This document shows, in pieces, positions 8,730 to 17,104 of a DNA stretch of 64,000 nucleotides. Positions within the stretch are counted from its first letter, which is position 1, and the number at the start of each line of letters is the position of its first letter. The position numbers and the translations under genes were made by a program. Origin of the DNA: DSUN01 sp035527715 (lineage in GTDB: Bacteria > Planctomycetota > PUPC01 > DSUN01); assembly GCA_035527715.1 (NCBI GenBank), contig DATKZY010000144.1:1-64000 (forward strand). Direction: 5' to 3'. The notes below the pieces were generated by a model. It saw nothing but the letters and a program-made list of their open reading frames with translations. It did not search any database and was not told where the DNA came from.

Positions 8730-10379
8730 ATGCGCCAAGTGCTACTGGCCCTTGTCGCTCTCTTGCCCGGTTGCGGGGTTCCGTCGTGGATGCACGTCGC
8801 TCGCCCGTCCTGGTTCACGTTGGGCTGCGCCGACACGATGGAGAAGGTGTTCCGCGATGAGCCGTGGACGCGCGGCCCGGCCGAGAAGCTGGCCATCGAG
8901 GCCGCGCGCAACGACGTCGAGGGTATCCAGCTCGTCGTAGCCCCGACCGGCAAGGATGGCCTCCGCTCCGTCACCGTCGAGGTGACCGACCTGCGGTGCG
9001 GCCGCTCGACCATCCCGAAGGCCAGCGTCACCTGGAACGTCGTCGGCTACGTGAAGACCGAGAAGCCGGCCTACAAAGCGCCCAGGGTCGGCTGGTGGCC
9101 CGACCCGCTCCTGCCGGCGACGCCCTTCGACGTGAAGGCCGGCGAGGTGCAGCCCGTGTGGCTCAGCGTGCGCGTGCCCGACGACGCGAGGCCCGGCCTC
9201 TATCGCGGCAAGGTCACCGTCCGCGCCGGCCGGCTGAAGCGCTCGCTGCCCATCGAGCTTCGCGTGTGGGACTTCGCCATCCCGAAGCAGCAGCACCTGG
9301 AGACCTGTTTCCTCCTCCGCCCCGACGAGCTACAGCGGTTCTACCGCCTCAAGAGCGTGCCCATCGAGATGTATGAGTCGTGGATGGACTTCTGTCTCGA
9401 CCGCCGCATCTGTCCCGCGCTCTACGATTGGACGCACCTCGAGCGGGATCTGGAGCGGCTCGTCGCCCGCCAGCTCGACCGCGGCGGCGCGTGCTTCGGC
9501 ATCGCCTACGCCTGGCCACGAAAGGGCACGCCCGAGGAACGAGCGAAGCACAACGAGCCGCAGATCACCGCCATCCGCAAGCTCTACGAGCGCGTGAAGG
9601 CCCGCGGCTGGCTGCCCAAGGCCTACGTCTACTGCCACGACGAGGTCGGCAAGGAGCACTACGACATCGCCCGCGAGCTTTACTCCGCCCTCAAGAAGGC
9701 CATGCCCGGCCTCCGCCTGATGCAAACCTTCTACAAGGACAGCCCGATCCCCGCCCTCGACGACTGCCTCGACATCTGGGCGCCCGTCACCGGCCGCTAT
9801 CGCAAGGAGGAGTTCCAGGCCCAGCAGGCCAAGGGCGACGAGGTCTGGTGGTACGTCTGCTGCGGCCCGGGCAAGCCCTACGCCAACCTGATGATCGAGT
9901 GGCCGGGCATTGACCACCGCATCCTGCTCTGGCAGACCTGGAAGCTCGGCGTCACCGGCTTCCTCTACTGGGGCATCAACGTCTTCGCCAGCAACTCGAA
10001 GGGCGAGAAGCGCTGGCCCGAGGCCGCCTGGGACCCCGCGACGTTTGTCAACCAGCAGGGCGGCCGCCACCACGGCGACGGACAACTCCTCTACCCCGGC
10101 CCCGACCGCCTGCCCCTCTCTTCAGTGCGCCTGGAGAACTTCCGCGACGGCCTGGAGGACTACGAATGCCTCTGGCTCCTCCGCGACGCCGTGACGAGGC
10201 TCAAGAAGGCGGGGGGCCACGACGCCCTGGTCGCCGAGGCCGAACGTGTCCTCGCCATTGACGACGCGGTGGTGAAGGACCTGCGTCAGTTCACCCAGGA
10301 CCCGCAGGCCCTGCGAGCCGCGCGGGCGGCTCTCGCCGCCCTCATCGAGCGCGTTCACGCGGCGCTCGAACGCCGCTGA
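8730..10379 (+). CDS. GH123/DUF4091-type lipoprotein
   Basis: The 549-residue protein carries a lipobox (LLPGC, Cys ~15), so it is probably anchored in the outer membrane. Residues ~30-180 form a beta-sandwich domain. The catalytic TIM barrel (~180-480) contains AYVYCHDEVG, whose Asp-Glu pair corresponds to the GH123 catalytic dyad. The DUF4091 signature GDGQLLYPGP followed by SVRLENFRDGLEDYE sits near residues 450-490. GH123 enzymes remove beta-N-acetylgalactosamine from glycans, but many DUF4091 proteins are uncharacterised. The start at 8730 has AGGAGG 4 nt upstream. Its 3' end overlaps the convergent flavin-reductase gene by 38 bp. It probably shares the transcription unit of the preceding transporter genes, after a 45-nt gap. 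Confidence 0.8.
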   Translation: MRQVLLALVALLPGCGVPSWMHVARPSWFTLGCADTMEKVFRDEPWTRGPAEKLAIEAARNDVEGIQLVVAPTGKDGLRSVTVEVTDLRCGRSTIPKASVTWNVVGYVKTEKPAYKAPRVGWWPDPLLPATPFDVKAGEVQPVWLSVRVPDDARPGLYRGKVTVRAGRLKRSLPIELRVWDFAIPKQQHLETCFLLRPDELQRFYRLKSVPIEMYESWMDFCLDRRICPALYDWTHLERDLERLVARQLDRGGACFGIAYAWPRKGTPEERAKHNEPQITAIRKLYERVKARGWLPKAYVYCHDEVGKEHYDIARELYSALKKAMPGLRLMQTFYKDSPIPALDDCLDIWAPVTGRYRKEEFQAQQAKGDEVWWYVCCGPGKPYANLMIEWPGIDHRILLWQTWKLGVTGFLYWGINVFASNSKGEKRWPEAAWDPATFVNQQGGRHHGDGQLLYPGPDRLPLSSVRLENFRDGLEDYECLWLLRDAVTRLKKAGGHDALVAEAERVLAIDDAVVKDLRQFTQDPQALRAARAALAALIERVHAALERR

Positions 10380-10926
10380 CGAGGCGTTCGCCGAGGGCCT
10401 TCGCGGCGGCCAGGAGGTCGGGGCGGCGGCGGGCGGCGTCGGGCGGGCCAAGGCGTGGCTCGACCATGAGCTCGACGGGCTCGAACCGCCCGAACCAGCC
10501 GAAGTAGGCGGCCAGGCGGCGGGCCATCTCGCGGTAGAACGCGATGGTGTCGGCCTCATAGGTCAGGAGAATCGCCGCCGCGCGCTGCCGCTCCTTCTTG
10601 CGGGGATCAGAGATGAAGCAGCGGCAGCGGTCGAAGAAGGTCTTGAGCTGGCCCGAGACGCCATCGAAGTAGACGGGCGAGGAGAAGAGCCACACGTCGG
10701 CATCTCGCAGCTTCCCGATGACGGGGGTGAGGCCGTCCTCCTGCGGGCAGCGGCCCGCGGCGAGGCAGGCGTCGCAGGCCTGGCAGCCGGCGTAGGTGAG
10801 TTCGTTCAGGCGCACGAGATCGACGGTGGCGCCCGCGGCCCGCGCGCCATCGAACGCGGCAGCCAGGAGCGTTTCCGAGTTGCCGCCGCGCCGAGGGCTG
10901 CCCGAGATGCCGAGAACCGTAACCAT
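10342..10926 (-). CDS. NADPH-dependent FMN reductase / flavodoxin-like oxidoreductase
   Basis: The 194-residue protein has a flavodoxin-like fold. The FMN phosphate loop is GISGSPRRGGNSETLL (residues ~5-20) and the second flavin-binding segment is FSSPVYFDGVSGQLKTFFDR. A CxxC-containing segment (CQACDACLAAGRCPQ) around residues 49-64 is typical of the iron-sulfur-flavoprotein or multimeric flavodoxin WrbA-like group, which transfers electrons to quinones or metals. The start is the ATG at 10926; the much longer open frame to 12459 runs antisense through the peptidase gene and is not credible. The 3' end overlaps the convergent GH123 gene by 38 bp. The role here is unknown, and it stands alone on this strand. 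Confidence 0.85.
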   Translation of the reverse strand: MVTVLGISGSPRRGGNSETLLAAAFDGARAAGATVDLVRLNELTYAGCQACDACLAAGRCPQEDGLTPVIGKLRDADVWLFSSPVYFDGVSGQLKTFFDRCRCFISDPRKKERQRAAAILLTYEADTIAFYREMARRLAAYFGWFGRFEPVELMVEPRLGPPDAARRRPDLLAAAKALGERLVSGVRAPRERAR

Positions 10927-11037
10927 CGCGTTCTCCTCGACCGGGGGTTTACTCCCGCCCCCACACAGTGTATCCTTGGGGAGCGTTGGGGCAAGTCGCT
11001 TTCCTTCCCTCGTGTGGGAGTGCGGAGGATGACGCCG

Positions 11038-12258
11038 ATGCGCGCGATGGTGCTCTTCGCCCCTGTGGTCCTGCTTGGAGCGCTGCTCATGGCAAGCCGC
11101 CGTCCGGCCGGGGCCGCTGAGCTCGCGGTCGAGGACTTCAAGTTCGACGGGCCGCTCGGCTCGCAAGGCACAACCATCGAGAAGGTCGGCACGAATCACT
11201 TCAAGGTCACCCTCGGCCACGCGCCCAGGCAGAAGGGCTGGAATAACAAGCTCCAGTTCCAGATCACCCGCAACGCGAAGGGCAATGCGCTCCGCCTCGA
11301 TGTCGTCTTCCTCGGCGGCAACGCCTACACCCTCAACGAGTACTTCCACTCGTGGTCCCACGACGCCAGGACGTGGCACCCCATCCAGTGGAAGCACAAG
11401 TCGAGAGACTCCGCGAAGGGCGACGCGCTGGAGTTCCCCGAGTTCGCGGAGGACATCGTCTACGTCGGCCACCAGGTGCCCATGTCGTACGAGGACACCG
11501 TGGCGATGATCGAGGAGTGGAGGAAGAGCCCGTTCGTGAAGGCACACGTCATCGGCCAGTCGCTCGGCAAGCGCGACATCCATCGGGTCGAGATCACCGA
11601 CCCGAAGAGCCCCCACCCCGAGGCGGCACGCTGGGTCCACTACTTTGGGAACCAGCACCCGGGCGAGCACAACGCACAATGGCGCATGGTGGGGATGATC
11701 GAGTGGCTTCTGAGCGAGGCGGGGGCCGACTGCCGCCAGCGAAGCATCTGCCACTTCGTGCTCATGACCAGCCCCGATGCCCCCTCGAAGGGCTGGTATC
11801 GCGTCAACGCCCAGGGCGTGGACATGAACCGCTCGTATCGCGCCGAAGGCGCCGACCCCGAGAAGCAGGCCCACGAGGCCTGCGTCGTGCAGAAGGACCT
11901 CGAGAAGCTCATGGCCTCGGCGGCGCCGGTGAGCGACCTGTGGAGCATGCACACCTGGGGCGGCATCGTCGAGCCGGTCCTCCTCGCCGGCCCCGAGATG
12001 GGCGCAAGGCTCGGCCCCTGGACCGGCCTCCGCGACGCCGTCGAGCGCCACGACCCCAAGAACCTCGTCAAGCCCCTGAAGCTCGATACCAAGCCCAGCC
12101 CGACCACCTACTGGACCGAGGGGCCGCACAAGCAGTTCGGCATCACCACCGTGCTGTGCGAGGGCGGCGGCGCCATCTACACCAGGGACCGGAACAAAGA
12201 GTCCGGCGTGGTCCTCATCCAAGGCATCGCGGAGTACTACAAGGGCACGCGCAAGTAG
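11038..12258 (+). CDS. Secreted M14-family zinc carboxypeptidase
   Basis: The 406-residue product begins with a signal peptide (MRAMVLFAP to ~AGAAE). Residues ~25-115 form a beta domain like the N-terminal domain of cytosolic-carboxypeptidase-like M14 proteins. The peptidase domain shows the zinc-binding HPGE (the HxxE of M14) in FGNQHPGEHNAQW, the substrate-binding Asn-Arg in VDMNRSY, the third zinc His in DLWSMHTW and the catalytic Glu in TTVLCEGGG. All required residues are therefore present. The start at 11038 is chosen because GGAGG (11024-11028) lies at ideal distance; an ATG at 11029 would abut it. Family members remove C-terminal residues from peptides. It would act in the periplasm or outside the cell. 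Confidence 0.85.
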   Translation: MRAMVLFAPVVLLGALLMASRRPAGAAELAVEDFKFDGPLGSQGTTIEKVGTNHFKVTLGHAPRQKGWNNKLQFQITRNAKGNALRLDVVFLGGNAYTLNEYFHSWSHDARTWHPIQWKHKSRDSAKGDALEFPEFAEDIVYVGHQVPMSYEDTVAMIEEWRKSPFVKAHVIGQSLGKRDIHRVEITDPKSPHPEAARWVHYFGNQHPGEHNAQWRMVGMIEWLLSEAGADCRQRSICHFVLMTSPDAPSKGWYRVNAQGVDMNRSYRAEGADPEKQAHEACVVQKDLEKLMASAAPVSDLWSMHTWGGIVEPVLLAGPEMGARLGPWTGLRDAVERHDPKNLVKPLKLDTKPSPTTYWTEGPHKQFGITTVLCEGGGAIYTRDRNKESGVVLIQGIAEYYKGTRK

Positions 12259-12262
12259 CGCG

Positions 12263-13396
12263 TCAAGGGGAGGGGGAGGCCCGGCGCCGCCGGCGGCGGG
12301 CCAGTGCGGCCAGGCCAGCCGCCACGAGCAGGGCCGTGGCCGGCTCGGGGGTGTAGTAGGCGCCCAGGACAGCTTCCGCCAGCTTGTTCTGCGGCGTGTA
12401 GGCCGTCGGATCGCTGTCCCCGCTCGGGTACGTGTTCCAGTTCCACCAGTAGTAGCCATCGAGCCACGAGCAGTCTATCGTCGCCGTGAAGGTAGCCGCA
12501 TAACAGTCCGCCTGCTCCTGCTGATCCTCGGTCCCTACGATGGAGGAGTCGTATGGCCACCGGTTAGCGCCGTTGACGCTGCGGTAGCCGATTTCGGTGA
12601 ACAGCACGTCGTCGGGGTCCTCGGGGGGCAGCGAGAAGAGCCAGGCTTCGATGGCATTGGCGCGGCCGTTCCAGGCCGTGACCAACTGGTCAAGGGTCGG
12701 ATCGTCCACGCCGGTCAGCGGAAAATAGGCGTCAATCCCGATATAGTCCAGGTCGTCCCACCAGCCGATCGTCTGGTAGTCGTCCCAGTTCGCCGCGTAG
12801 GTGAGCCAGCCGGAAGGGAAGTTGGTGCGGGCAAGGGCGATGGTGCTGCGCCACTGGGCCTCGTTCCACTGGGCGAGCTTGTACTCGCAGCCGATGCAGA
12901 AGGCGTCCACCCCCACGCCCGGGAGTGCCGCCCACGTCGTCCAGCGGTCTATGAACGCCTTGTAGCCATCGCCCGGGACGACACCGAACCAGGCGTCGTC
13001 CCCTGGGATGTCGCCGCGCCAGCCGCCGGCCGCCACGTCCACGATCGGCTTCAGGAGCACCTTGATGCCGCGGTCGTGAAACTCCTGCACGGCGATCTGC
13101 GCGGAGGCCATGGTGGTGCTGTAGTCGGGCCACGGCGCCGTGTAGTCGGGCGCGATCATCGTCGCGGTAGGGTTGGCCTGGAACTCGAACACGTTCAGGG
13201 CCACCCACTGCACGTCGTCCGCCTGCATGTTGGTGACGGATTGCTTGAACGCGGCATAGACCGCGGGGTTCGTCAGGTCGTTGCCCCAGGGAGTGTACGA
13301 CATGCCCTGCTGGAGGGGCATGGCGGCGGCCGAGCCGCCCAGCGACAGCACGAGCGAGCCGAGGAAGGTGGGCACAAGCGTCCGGGTGGCGATCAC
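12263..13396 (-). CDS. GH113-like TIM-barrel protein with PEP-CTERM sorting signal
   Basis: The 377-residue secreted protein has a signal peptide and then the GH113-type opening GMSYTPWGND, the strand VQWVALNVFEF and later TEIGYRSVNG. The latter is a candidate for the C-terminal catalytic Glu of this clan GH-A mannanase family. The C-terminus has the PEP-CTERM signal: PEPATALL, a hydrophobic helix and a poly-Arg tail. It should therefore be processed by exosortase and handed to the cell surface or the exopolysaccharide layer. The start is taken as the GTG at 13396, because a good promoter (-10 TAGAAT at 13443-13448) overlaps the upstream in-frame ATG at 13444 and rules it out. It converges on the M14 gene with only 4 bp between stops. 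Confidence 0.8.
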   Translation of the reverse strand: MIATRTLVPTFLGSLVLSLGGSAAAMPLQQGMSYTPWGNDLTNPAVYAAFKQSVTNMQADDVQWVALNVFEFQANPTATMIAPDYTAPWPDYSTTMASAQIAVQEFHDRGIKVLLKPIVDVAAGGWRGDIPGDDAWFGVVPGDGYKAFIDRWTTWAALPGVGVDAFCIGCEYKLAQWNEAQWRSTIALARTNFPSGWLTYAANWDDYQTIGWWDDLDYIGIDAYFPLTGVDDPTLDQLVTAWNGRANAIEAWLFSLPPEDPDDVLFTEIGYRSVNGANRWPYDSSIVGTEDQQEQADCYAATFTATIDCSWLDGYYWWNWNTYPSGDSDPTAYTPQNKLAEAVLGAYYTPEPATALLVAAGLAALARRRRRRASPSP

Positions 13397-13442
13397 ACTC
13401 CATCCCCTACACAACGGCCGGTCACTCCCCCCGCCGTCAGCC

Positions 13443-13470
13443 ATTCTAGCGATCCGAGGAGGCGTGTCAA
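13443..13470 (-). promoter_or_regulatory. sigma70-type promoter of the GH113-like gene
   Basis: On the minus strand a perfect TTGACA (13465-13470) and TAGAAT (13443-13448) are separated by 16 bp. Transcription would start near 13436, about 40 nt before the chosen GTG start, which excludes the ATG at 13444. Confidence 0.7.
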
Positions 13471-13503
13471 CACTTTCTTGACATCGCCGGGCGATTTCCC
13501 CCC

Positions 13504-13532
13504 TTGACGCCCCCGCCCCGCTGCGCTACCAT
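13504..13532 (+). promoter_or_regulatory. Candidate promoter of hisF
   Basis: TTGACG (13504-13509) and TACCAT (13527-13532) are 17 bp apart, about 45 nt upstream of the hisF start codon. The boxes match the sigma70 consensus at 5/6 and 4/6 positions. Confidence 0.55.
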
Positions 13533-13577
13533 GCCGCCCCAAACCAGGAACCCCCGGACCCTCAAGAGGAGCCTCCG

Positions 13578-14333
13578 ATGGAAATGGCCAAAGTGGTCCC
13601 GTGTCTGGACATCAAGGACGGCCGCGTGGTCAAGGGCGTGAAGTTCGTGAATCTGCGCGACGCGCGCGACCCGGCCGAGGCGGCCGCCGCCTACTGCAAA
13701 CAGGGCGCCGACGAGGTGGTGTTCCTCGACATCGCGGCCACCGTCGAGAAGCGCAAGACCCGACTCGAATGGGTCAAGAAGGTCGTCAAGGTCGTCACCG
13801 TGCCCTTCGCCGTCGGCGGCGGCATCGGCTCGCTCGACGAGATGAAGGCGCTCTTCGACCTCGGCGTGTCCAAGGTCTCGATCAACACGGCAGCGGTGCG
13901 CAACCCCGACCTCATCGAGGAGGCGGCCGACGCCTTCGGCCCCGACCGCATCGTCGTGGCCATTGACGCCCAGAAGGGCGAGCACGGCCTCGAAGTCCTC
14001 ATCTCCGGCGGCGCCCGGAAGGCCGGCATCGAGCTCGTCGAATGGGCGCAGCAGGTCGAGGACCTCGGCGCGGGCGAAATCCTCCTGACGAGCAAGGACG
14101 CCGATGGCATGCAGGACGGCTTCGACATCCCGATGACCAAGGCCGTGGCCGACGCCGTGACCATTCCCGTCACGGCCTCGGGCGGCTGCGGCAAGGTCGA
14201 GCACATGGCCGCCGCCATCCTCGAGGGCCACGCCACCAACGTCCTTGCCGCCTCGGTCTTCCACTTCGGCACCCTCACCGTCCGGCAGGTCAAGGAGCAC
14301 CTCAAGAGTCAGGGGATTCCGGTAAGGCTGTGA
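13578..14333 (+). CDS. hisF: Imidazole glycerol phosphate synthase cyclase subunit
   Basis: The 251-residue (beta/alpha)8 barrel matches HisF along its full length: VVPCLDIKDGRVVKG at the N-terminus with the catalytic Asp (D12 in LDIKDG), AVGGGIGS, KVSINTAA, the second catalytic Asp in VVAIDAQ (~residue 131), and TASGGCGK near the C-terminus. With HisH it converts PRFAR and ammonia to imidazole glycerol phosphate and AICAR in histidine biosynthesis. AGAGGAG lies 6 nt upstream of the ATG. No other his gene is nearby, so the glutaminase partner HisH must be encoded elsewhere. The gene has its own candidate promoter and a hairpin after it. Confidence 0.97.
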   Translation: MEMAKVVPCLDIKDGRVVKGVKFVNLRDARDPAEAAAAYCKQGADEVVFLDIAATVEKRKTRLEWVKKVVKVVTVPFAVGGGIGSLDEMKALFDLGVSKVSINTAAVRNPDLIEEAADAFGPDRIVVAIDAQKGEHGLEVLISGGARKAGIELVEWAQQVEDLGAGEILLTSKDADGMQDGFDIPMTKAVADAVTIPVTASGGCGKVEHMAAAILEGHATNVLAASVFHFGTLTVRQVKEHLKSQGIPVRL

Positions 14334-14334
14334 C

Positions 14335-14443
14335 ATTCCGTAATCCGTAATTCGTAATCCGTAACCGGACACGAAGAAGGGGCCGCACCCCTTCTCTGCC
14401 TGGTGTTCTTGTTTCGGATTACGGATTACGCATCACGGATTCC
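14335..14443. repeat. Inverted array of GTAATCC-type units with an inner hairpin
   Basis: The left arm (14335-14368) repeats CGTAATC-like units. The right arm (14415-14443) is its imperfect complement, about 23 of 26 positions pairing. Nested inside is a perfect 8-bp hairpin, AGAAGGGG (14375-14382) with CCCCTTCT (14388-14395) and a 5-nt loop. There is no U tract, so it is at best a weak terminator for hisF. The array ends 17 nt before the GH116 start codon, and the Shine-Dalgarno GGAGG at 14449-14453 is itself followed by CCTCC. Confidence 0.7.
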
Positions 14444-14460
14444 AGGCACGGAGGTCCTCC

Positions 14461-17016
14461 ATGCCGACGAAGACCAACCCGAGCTGGCCCGTCCTCAAGA
14501 GCTATGGCCAGGCGCACCTGGCGCGGATTGCCCTGCCCCTCGGCGGCATCGGGACGGGGACGGTTTCGCTCGGCGGGCGCGGCGACCTGCGCGACTGGGA
14601 GATCGTCAACCGTCCCGCCAAGGGCTTCTCCCCCCGCAACACCTTCTTCGCCCTCTGGACCCAACAAGCAGGAGAACCGCGCTCTTCCTCTTCTCCTGTC
14701 ACGCGTCACGCGTCACGCGTCACGCGCTGTCTTGAGGGCATCCTCCCGCCCGAGACCTACGAGGGCGCGAGGGGCGCCACGGCCCCCAACCACGGCCTGC
14801 CCCGCTTCCGCCACTGCTCGTTCCACGCCGCCTATCCGTTCGGCCAGGTGCTGCTGGCCGACCCCGACGTGCCGCTCGACGTGCGTATCGAGGCCTTCAA
14901 CCCCCTTATTCCAGGCGATGCCGACCGCAGCGGCCTGCCCGTGGCCATCCTGCGCTTCGTCCTCACCAACCGCACGAAGCGAGCTGTGGACGCCGCCGTG
15001 TGCGGCAGCCTCCAGAACTTCATCGGCTCCGACGGCTCCAGCGGCAAGCCCTCAAAGAACGTCAACGCCTTCCGCAAGGGGCCACGGCTCCAGGGCATCT
15101 TCATGAGTTCCGAGGGCGTGGACCCCGCCGCCGAGCAGTGGGGCACCATCGCCTTGGCCACCACAGCCAGGACCGGCGTCACGCGCCGCACCGCCTGGGC
15201 CAAGCGCAGCTGGGGCGACTCGCTGCTCGATTTCTGGGACGACTTTTCCGCCGACGGCACGCTCGACGACCGCGACGCCGAGGGCGCCGACGGCCCGACC
15301 GCCTCGCTCGCTGTCCGACTCCGCGTCCCGGCCCGCGGCACGCGCGCCGTCAGCTTCCTCCTCGCCTGGCACTTCCCGAATCGCATGACCTGGACTCCTG
15401 CAGAGGATGCGTGTTGCGAGGCGAACCGCGTGAGCAACTACTACGCGACGCAGTTCACGGACGCCTGGGCCGCCGCCTCCAGGGCCGCTGTCGCGCTCCC
15501 GCGCCTCGAGGCCGACACGCTCCACTTCGTCCGGGCCTTCTGCGACAGCGACCTGCCCCCCGCCGTCAAGGAGGCCGCGCTCTTCAACCTCTCGACCCTG
15601 CGCTCCCAGACCAGCTTCCGCACCGAGGACGGCCGCTTCTTCGGCTTCGAGGGCTGCCACGACAAGAGCGGCTGCTGCCACGGCTCGTGCACCCACGTGT
15701 GGAACTACGAGCACGCCACCGCCTTCCTCTTTGGCTCCCTCGCCCGCTCGATGCGCGCGACCGAGTTCCTCCTCGCCACCGACGACACGGGCCACATGGC
15801 CTTCCGCGTCAATCTGCCCCTCTCGCGCGCCCAGGAGTTCAAGCACGCCGCCGCCGACGGCCAACTCGGCTGCCTGATGAAGGCATTCCGCGACTGGCAG
15901 CTCAGCGGCGACGACGCCTGGCTCCGCCGCCTCTGGCCCAAGATTCGCAAGGCCATGGAGTTCTGCTGGATTCCCGGCGGCTGGGACGCCGATCGCGACG
16001 GCGTGATGGAGGGCTGCCAGCACAACACGATGGACGTCGAGTACTACGGCCCGAACCCGCAGATGGGCGCGTGGTATCTCGGCGCGTTGCGCGCCGTCGA
16101 GGAAATGGCCCGCCACCTGGGCGAGGATGAATTCGCGACGACCTGCCGCGACCTCTTCGAGCGCGGCCACCGCTGGATGGACGAGCACCTGTTCAACGGC
16201 GAATACTACGAGCACGAGATTCGCCCGCCGAGGTCCGCCAACGCCATTGCCCCCGGCCTGCGCCTGAGCATGGGCGCGAAGGACCTCTCCGAGCCCGACC
16301 TCCAGCTCGGCGCCGGCTGCCTCGTGGACCAGCTCGTCGGCCAATACACCGCCCACGTCCTCGGCCTCGGCTACCTCCTCGACCCCAGGCACGTCAAGGC
16401 CACCCACCGCGCCATCATGAAGCACAACTTCAGGCGGGGCCTCTACGGCCACTTCAACCATCTTCGCACCTTCGCCCTCAACGACGAGTCGGCCTTGCTC
16501 ATGGCCACCTATCCCCGGGGCCGCCGCCCGAAGCGGCCGTTCCCCTACTACAACGAGGTCATGACCGGCTTCGAGTATTGCGCCGCCGTCGGCATGCTCT
16601 ACGAGGGCCAGACCGCTGCCGGCCTCAAATGCATCGAGGCCATCCGCCGCCGCTACGACGGCCTGAGGCGCAACCCCTTCGATGAAGCCGAGTGCGGCCA
16701 CCACTACGCCCGAGCCATGGCCAGTTGGTCGGCGGTCCTCGCCCTCACCGGCTTCCACTACTCCGCCGTCACGAGAACGATGACATTCGCCGCGGCCAGG
16801 AAGCCCACCACCTGGTTCTGGTCCACCGGCTCTGCCTGGGGCACCGTCCGCCAGAGGCCGAGCCGGAGGGGCACCCACGTGGAAATCGCCGTGTTACACG
16901 GCAGATTGGAGCTCGGCAAGGTTCTGTTGGAGGGCCTCGGCTCCGTCGAGAGCGGCAAGTCAATCGCCATTGCGGCGGGAGAGACTGCCAGGTTCCTCGC
17001 GGGGCGTGACGCATGA
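14461..17016 (+). CDS. GH116-family glycosidase (GBA2-like beta-glucosidase/glucosylceramidase)
   Basis: The 851-residue protein has the two-part GH116 layout. An N-terminal beta-sandwich (~1-330, starting with the ALPLGGIGTGTVSLGG motif) is followed by a catalytic (alpha/alpha)6 barrel (~340-800). The likely nucleophile is Glu417 in CTHVWNYEHA, and the likely acid/base is Asp525 in HNTMDVEYYGPNP; both sit in family-conserved contexts. Bacterial and archaeal GH116 enzymes act on beta-glucosides or beta-xylosides. No signal peptide is visible, so it is probably cytoplasmic. A low-complexity insertion (about residues 70-92, rich in Ser/Arg/Val/Thr/His) is encoded by four copies of a 7-nt unit at 14699-14726 and interrupts the N-terminal domain. 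The start at 14461 has GGAGG 7 nt upstream. Confidence 0.88.
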   Translation: MPTKTNPSWPVLKSYGQAHLARIALPLGGIGTGTVSLGGRGDLRDWEIVNRPAKGFSPRNTFFALWTQQAGEPRSSSSPVTRHASRVTRCLEGILPPETYEGARGATAPNHGLPRFRHCSFHAAYPFGQVLLADPDVPLDVRIEAFNPLIPGDADRSGLPVAILRFVLTNRTKRAVDAAVCGSLQNFIGSDGSSGKPSKNVNAFRKGPRLQGIFMSSEGVDPAAEQWGTIALATTARTGVTRRTAWAKRSWGDSLLDFWDDFSADGTLDDRDAEGADGPTASLAVRLRVPARGTRAVSFLLAWHFPNRMTWTPAEDACCEANRVSNYYATQFTDAWAAASRAAVALPRLEADTLHFVRAFCDSDLPPAVKEAALFNLSTLRSQTSFRTEDGRFFGFEGCHDKSGCCHGSCTHVWNYEHATAFLFGSLARSMRATEFLLATDDTGHMAFRVNLPLSRAQEFKHAAADGQLGCLMKAFRDWQLSGDDAWLRRLWPKIRKAMEFCWIPGGWDADRDGVMEGCQHNTMDVEYYGPNPQMGAWYLGALRAVEEMARHLGEDEFATTCRDLFERGHRWMDEHLFNGEYYEHEIRPPRSANAIAPGLRLSMGAKDLSEPDLQLGAGCLVDQLVGQYTAHVLGLGYLLDPRHVKATHRAIMKHNFRRGLYGHFNHLRTFALNDESALLMATYPRGRRPKRPFPYYNEVMTGFEYCAAVGMLYEGQTAAGLKCIEAIRRRYDGLRRNPFDEAECGHHYARAMASWSAVLALTGFHYSAVTRTMTFAAARKPTTWFWSTGSAWGTVRQRPSRRGTHVEIAVLHGRLELGKVLLEGLGSVESGKSIAIAAGETARFLAGRDA
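14699..14726 (+). repeat. Four tandem 7-nt units (TCACGCG) inside the GH116 gene
   Basis: Four perfect TCACGCG units lie in the coding frame. Because 7 is not a multiple of 3, the four units are read in shifting frames and give alternating Thr-Arg-His-Ala-Ser-Arg-Val. Gain or loss of one unit would shift the frame. Confidence 0.85.
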
Positions 17017-17104
17017 AGGAGACTGCTCGTCCCGTGCAGCGTTCCCGCGTGCCACGGATCACGTGACACGCATCGAGGAGCATCGAAGTCAGGAGGAGAC
17101 TCTG

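Noticed and set aside
14699..14726. CRISPR-like array
   Set aside because: Units are 7 nt without spacers and lie inside a coding gene; no cas genes in the window.
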